A DNA stretch of 5,624 bases from Candidatus Scatomorpha stercoravium (GTDB lineage Bacteria; Bacillota; Clostridia; Oscillospirales; Oscillospiraceae): assembly GCA_018716005.1 (NCBI GenBank), contig DVKN01000191.1, positions 1 through 5,624 on the forward strand, in the 5' to 3' direction. Shown one piece after another: positions 5,380-5,624 of this stretch. The stretch's first letter is position 1. Every line of letters begins with the position of its first letter. The notes beneath the pieces were generated by a model. The model saw only the letters and a list, made by a program, of their open reading frames with translations. It did no database searches and was not told the DNA's origin. Made by a program: the position numbers and the translations under genes.

Positions 5380-5412
5380 GCCGCTCGGTAACGTCACCGG
5401 GCGGCTTGTTCT
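5380..5412 (+). terminator. Probable intrinsic terminator of degV
   Basis: GCCGCTCGGT (5380-5389) and ACCGGGCGGC (5396-5405) form a 10-bp stem, one pair being G-U, with a 6-nt loop. TTGTTCT follows (5406-5412), a modest U-rich tract. It lies 53 nt after the degV stop codon and no other good terminator precedes it. The interrupted U-tract keeps the confidence moderate. Confidence 0.6.
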
Positions 5413-5432
5413 GCGTTATGGGGTGCTTGTAG

Positions 5433-5624
5433 GGGAGGGCGTCCCCGCCCTCCCTTGCGTGGGTCTGCGCATGAGGGCTGCCCAAACACGGACCCGGTAC
5501 GAAAAAGACGAAAAAGCCTAATAAGGGTGGCGCGGGGGCTTTTATGACTTTTTAGGCTTTTTCGCACCGGGTCCTTATTTACCCCCCTCATGCGTATACC
5601 GACGTAAGGGAGGGCGGGGACGCC
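5433..5624. repeat. Large palindromic non-coding element (REP/MITE-like), cut by the window edge
   Basis: The last ~190 bp fold back on themselves. Outer arms 5438-5460 and 5602-5624 match at 22 of 23 positions. The next 7 bases on each side match at 4 of 7. CGCATGAGGG (5468-5477) pairs perfectly with 5585-5594, so 36 of 40 positions match without gaps. After an unpaired stretch of 12 and 10 nt, arms 5490-5507 and 5557-5574 match at 17 of 18. The centre (about 5522-5551) is largely unpaired. The left end also forms its own perfect 9-bp hairpin, GGGAGGGCG (5433-5441) with CGCCCTCCC (5446-5454) around a 4-nt loop. I see no gene, transposase or ribosome-binding site inside. Such structures are typical of dispersed palindromic repeats or MITEs. 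Neither target-site duplication nor the right end can be checked here. Confidence 0.75.

Noticed and set aside
4433..5485. Minus-strand open frame of 350 codons covering all of degV
   Set aside because: It is entirely antisense to a clear DegV gene, has Val/Gly/Ala/Glu-biased composition with no known domain, and starts inside the palindromic repeat.
5438..5624. CRISPR array or transfer RNA in the right-hand structured region
   Set aside because: The repeats are inverted rather than regularly spaced direct repeats, there are no spacers, and no cloverleaf or conserved T-loop sequence is visible.

Overview
The window is GC-rich bacterial chromosome with good Shine-Dalgarno sites and short intergenic regions. 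A GlpP-type glycerol antiterminator, a transketolase split into two subunits and a DegV protein together point to the Firmicutes/Clostridia side. A gut Oscillospiraceae-like genome is plausible, but this is inference from gene content and GC, not a taxonomic assignment.

Layout, left to right. (1) Positions 1-2400 hold a minus-strand glycerol operon, read from right to left: promoter (2367-2395), a leader with a strong intrinsic terminator (2281-2324), glpP (1624-2199), glpK (89-1579), then the first codons of a further gene that leaves the window (1-8). (2) Positions 2411-2489 are AT-rich and hold inverted repeats and one DnaA-box match, but no gene. (3) Positions 2490-4275 hold a minus-strand two-gene operon for the N- and C-terminal halves of transketolase, one base apart, with its promoter at 4325-4353. 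(4) Divergently, a plus-strand promoter at 4375-4403 drives a DegV-family (fatty-acid-binding, FakB-like) gene at 4454-5326, followed by two GC-rich hairpins. (5) From about 5433 to the right edge lies a non-coding, nearly symmetrical palindromic element of about 190 bp, which looks like a dispersed repeat or MITE-like sequence cut by the window edge.

How the parts work together. GlpK makes glycerol 3-phosphate, the expected ligand of GlpP. GlpP should let RNA polymerase pass the leader terminator. That terminator lies upstream of glpP itself, so the operon appears to be a positive feedback loop in which GlpP controls its own synthesis along with GlpK. The transketolase pair belongs to the non-oxidative pentose phosphate pathway and meets glycerol catabolism at the triose phosphates. 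DegV is not obviously connected; it shares only the divergent promoter region.

The window contains no clearly new enzyme system. The points most worth a second look are the autoregulatory position of the attenuator, a glutamate in GlpK where Firmicutes normally have the HPr-phosphorylated histidine, the symmetrical elements around the glpP promoter, and the large palindrome at the right edge.
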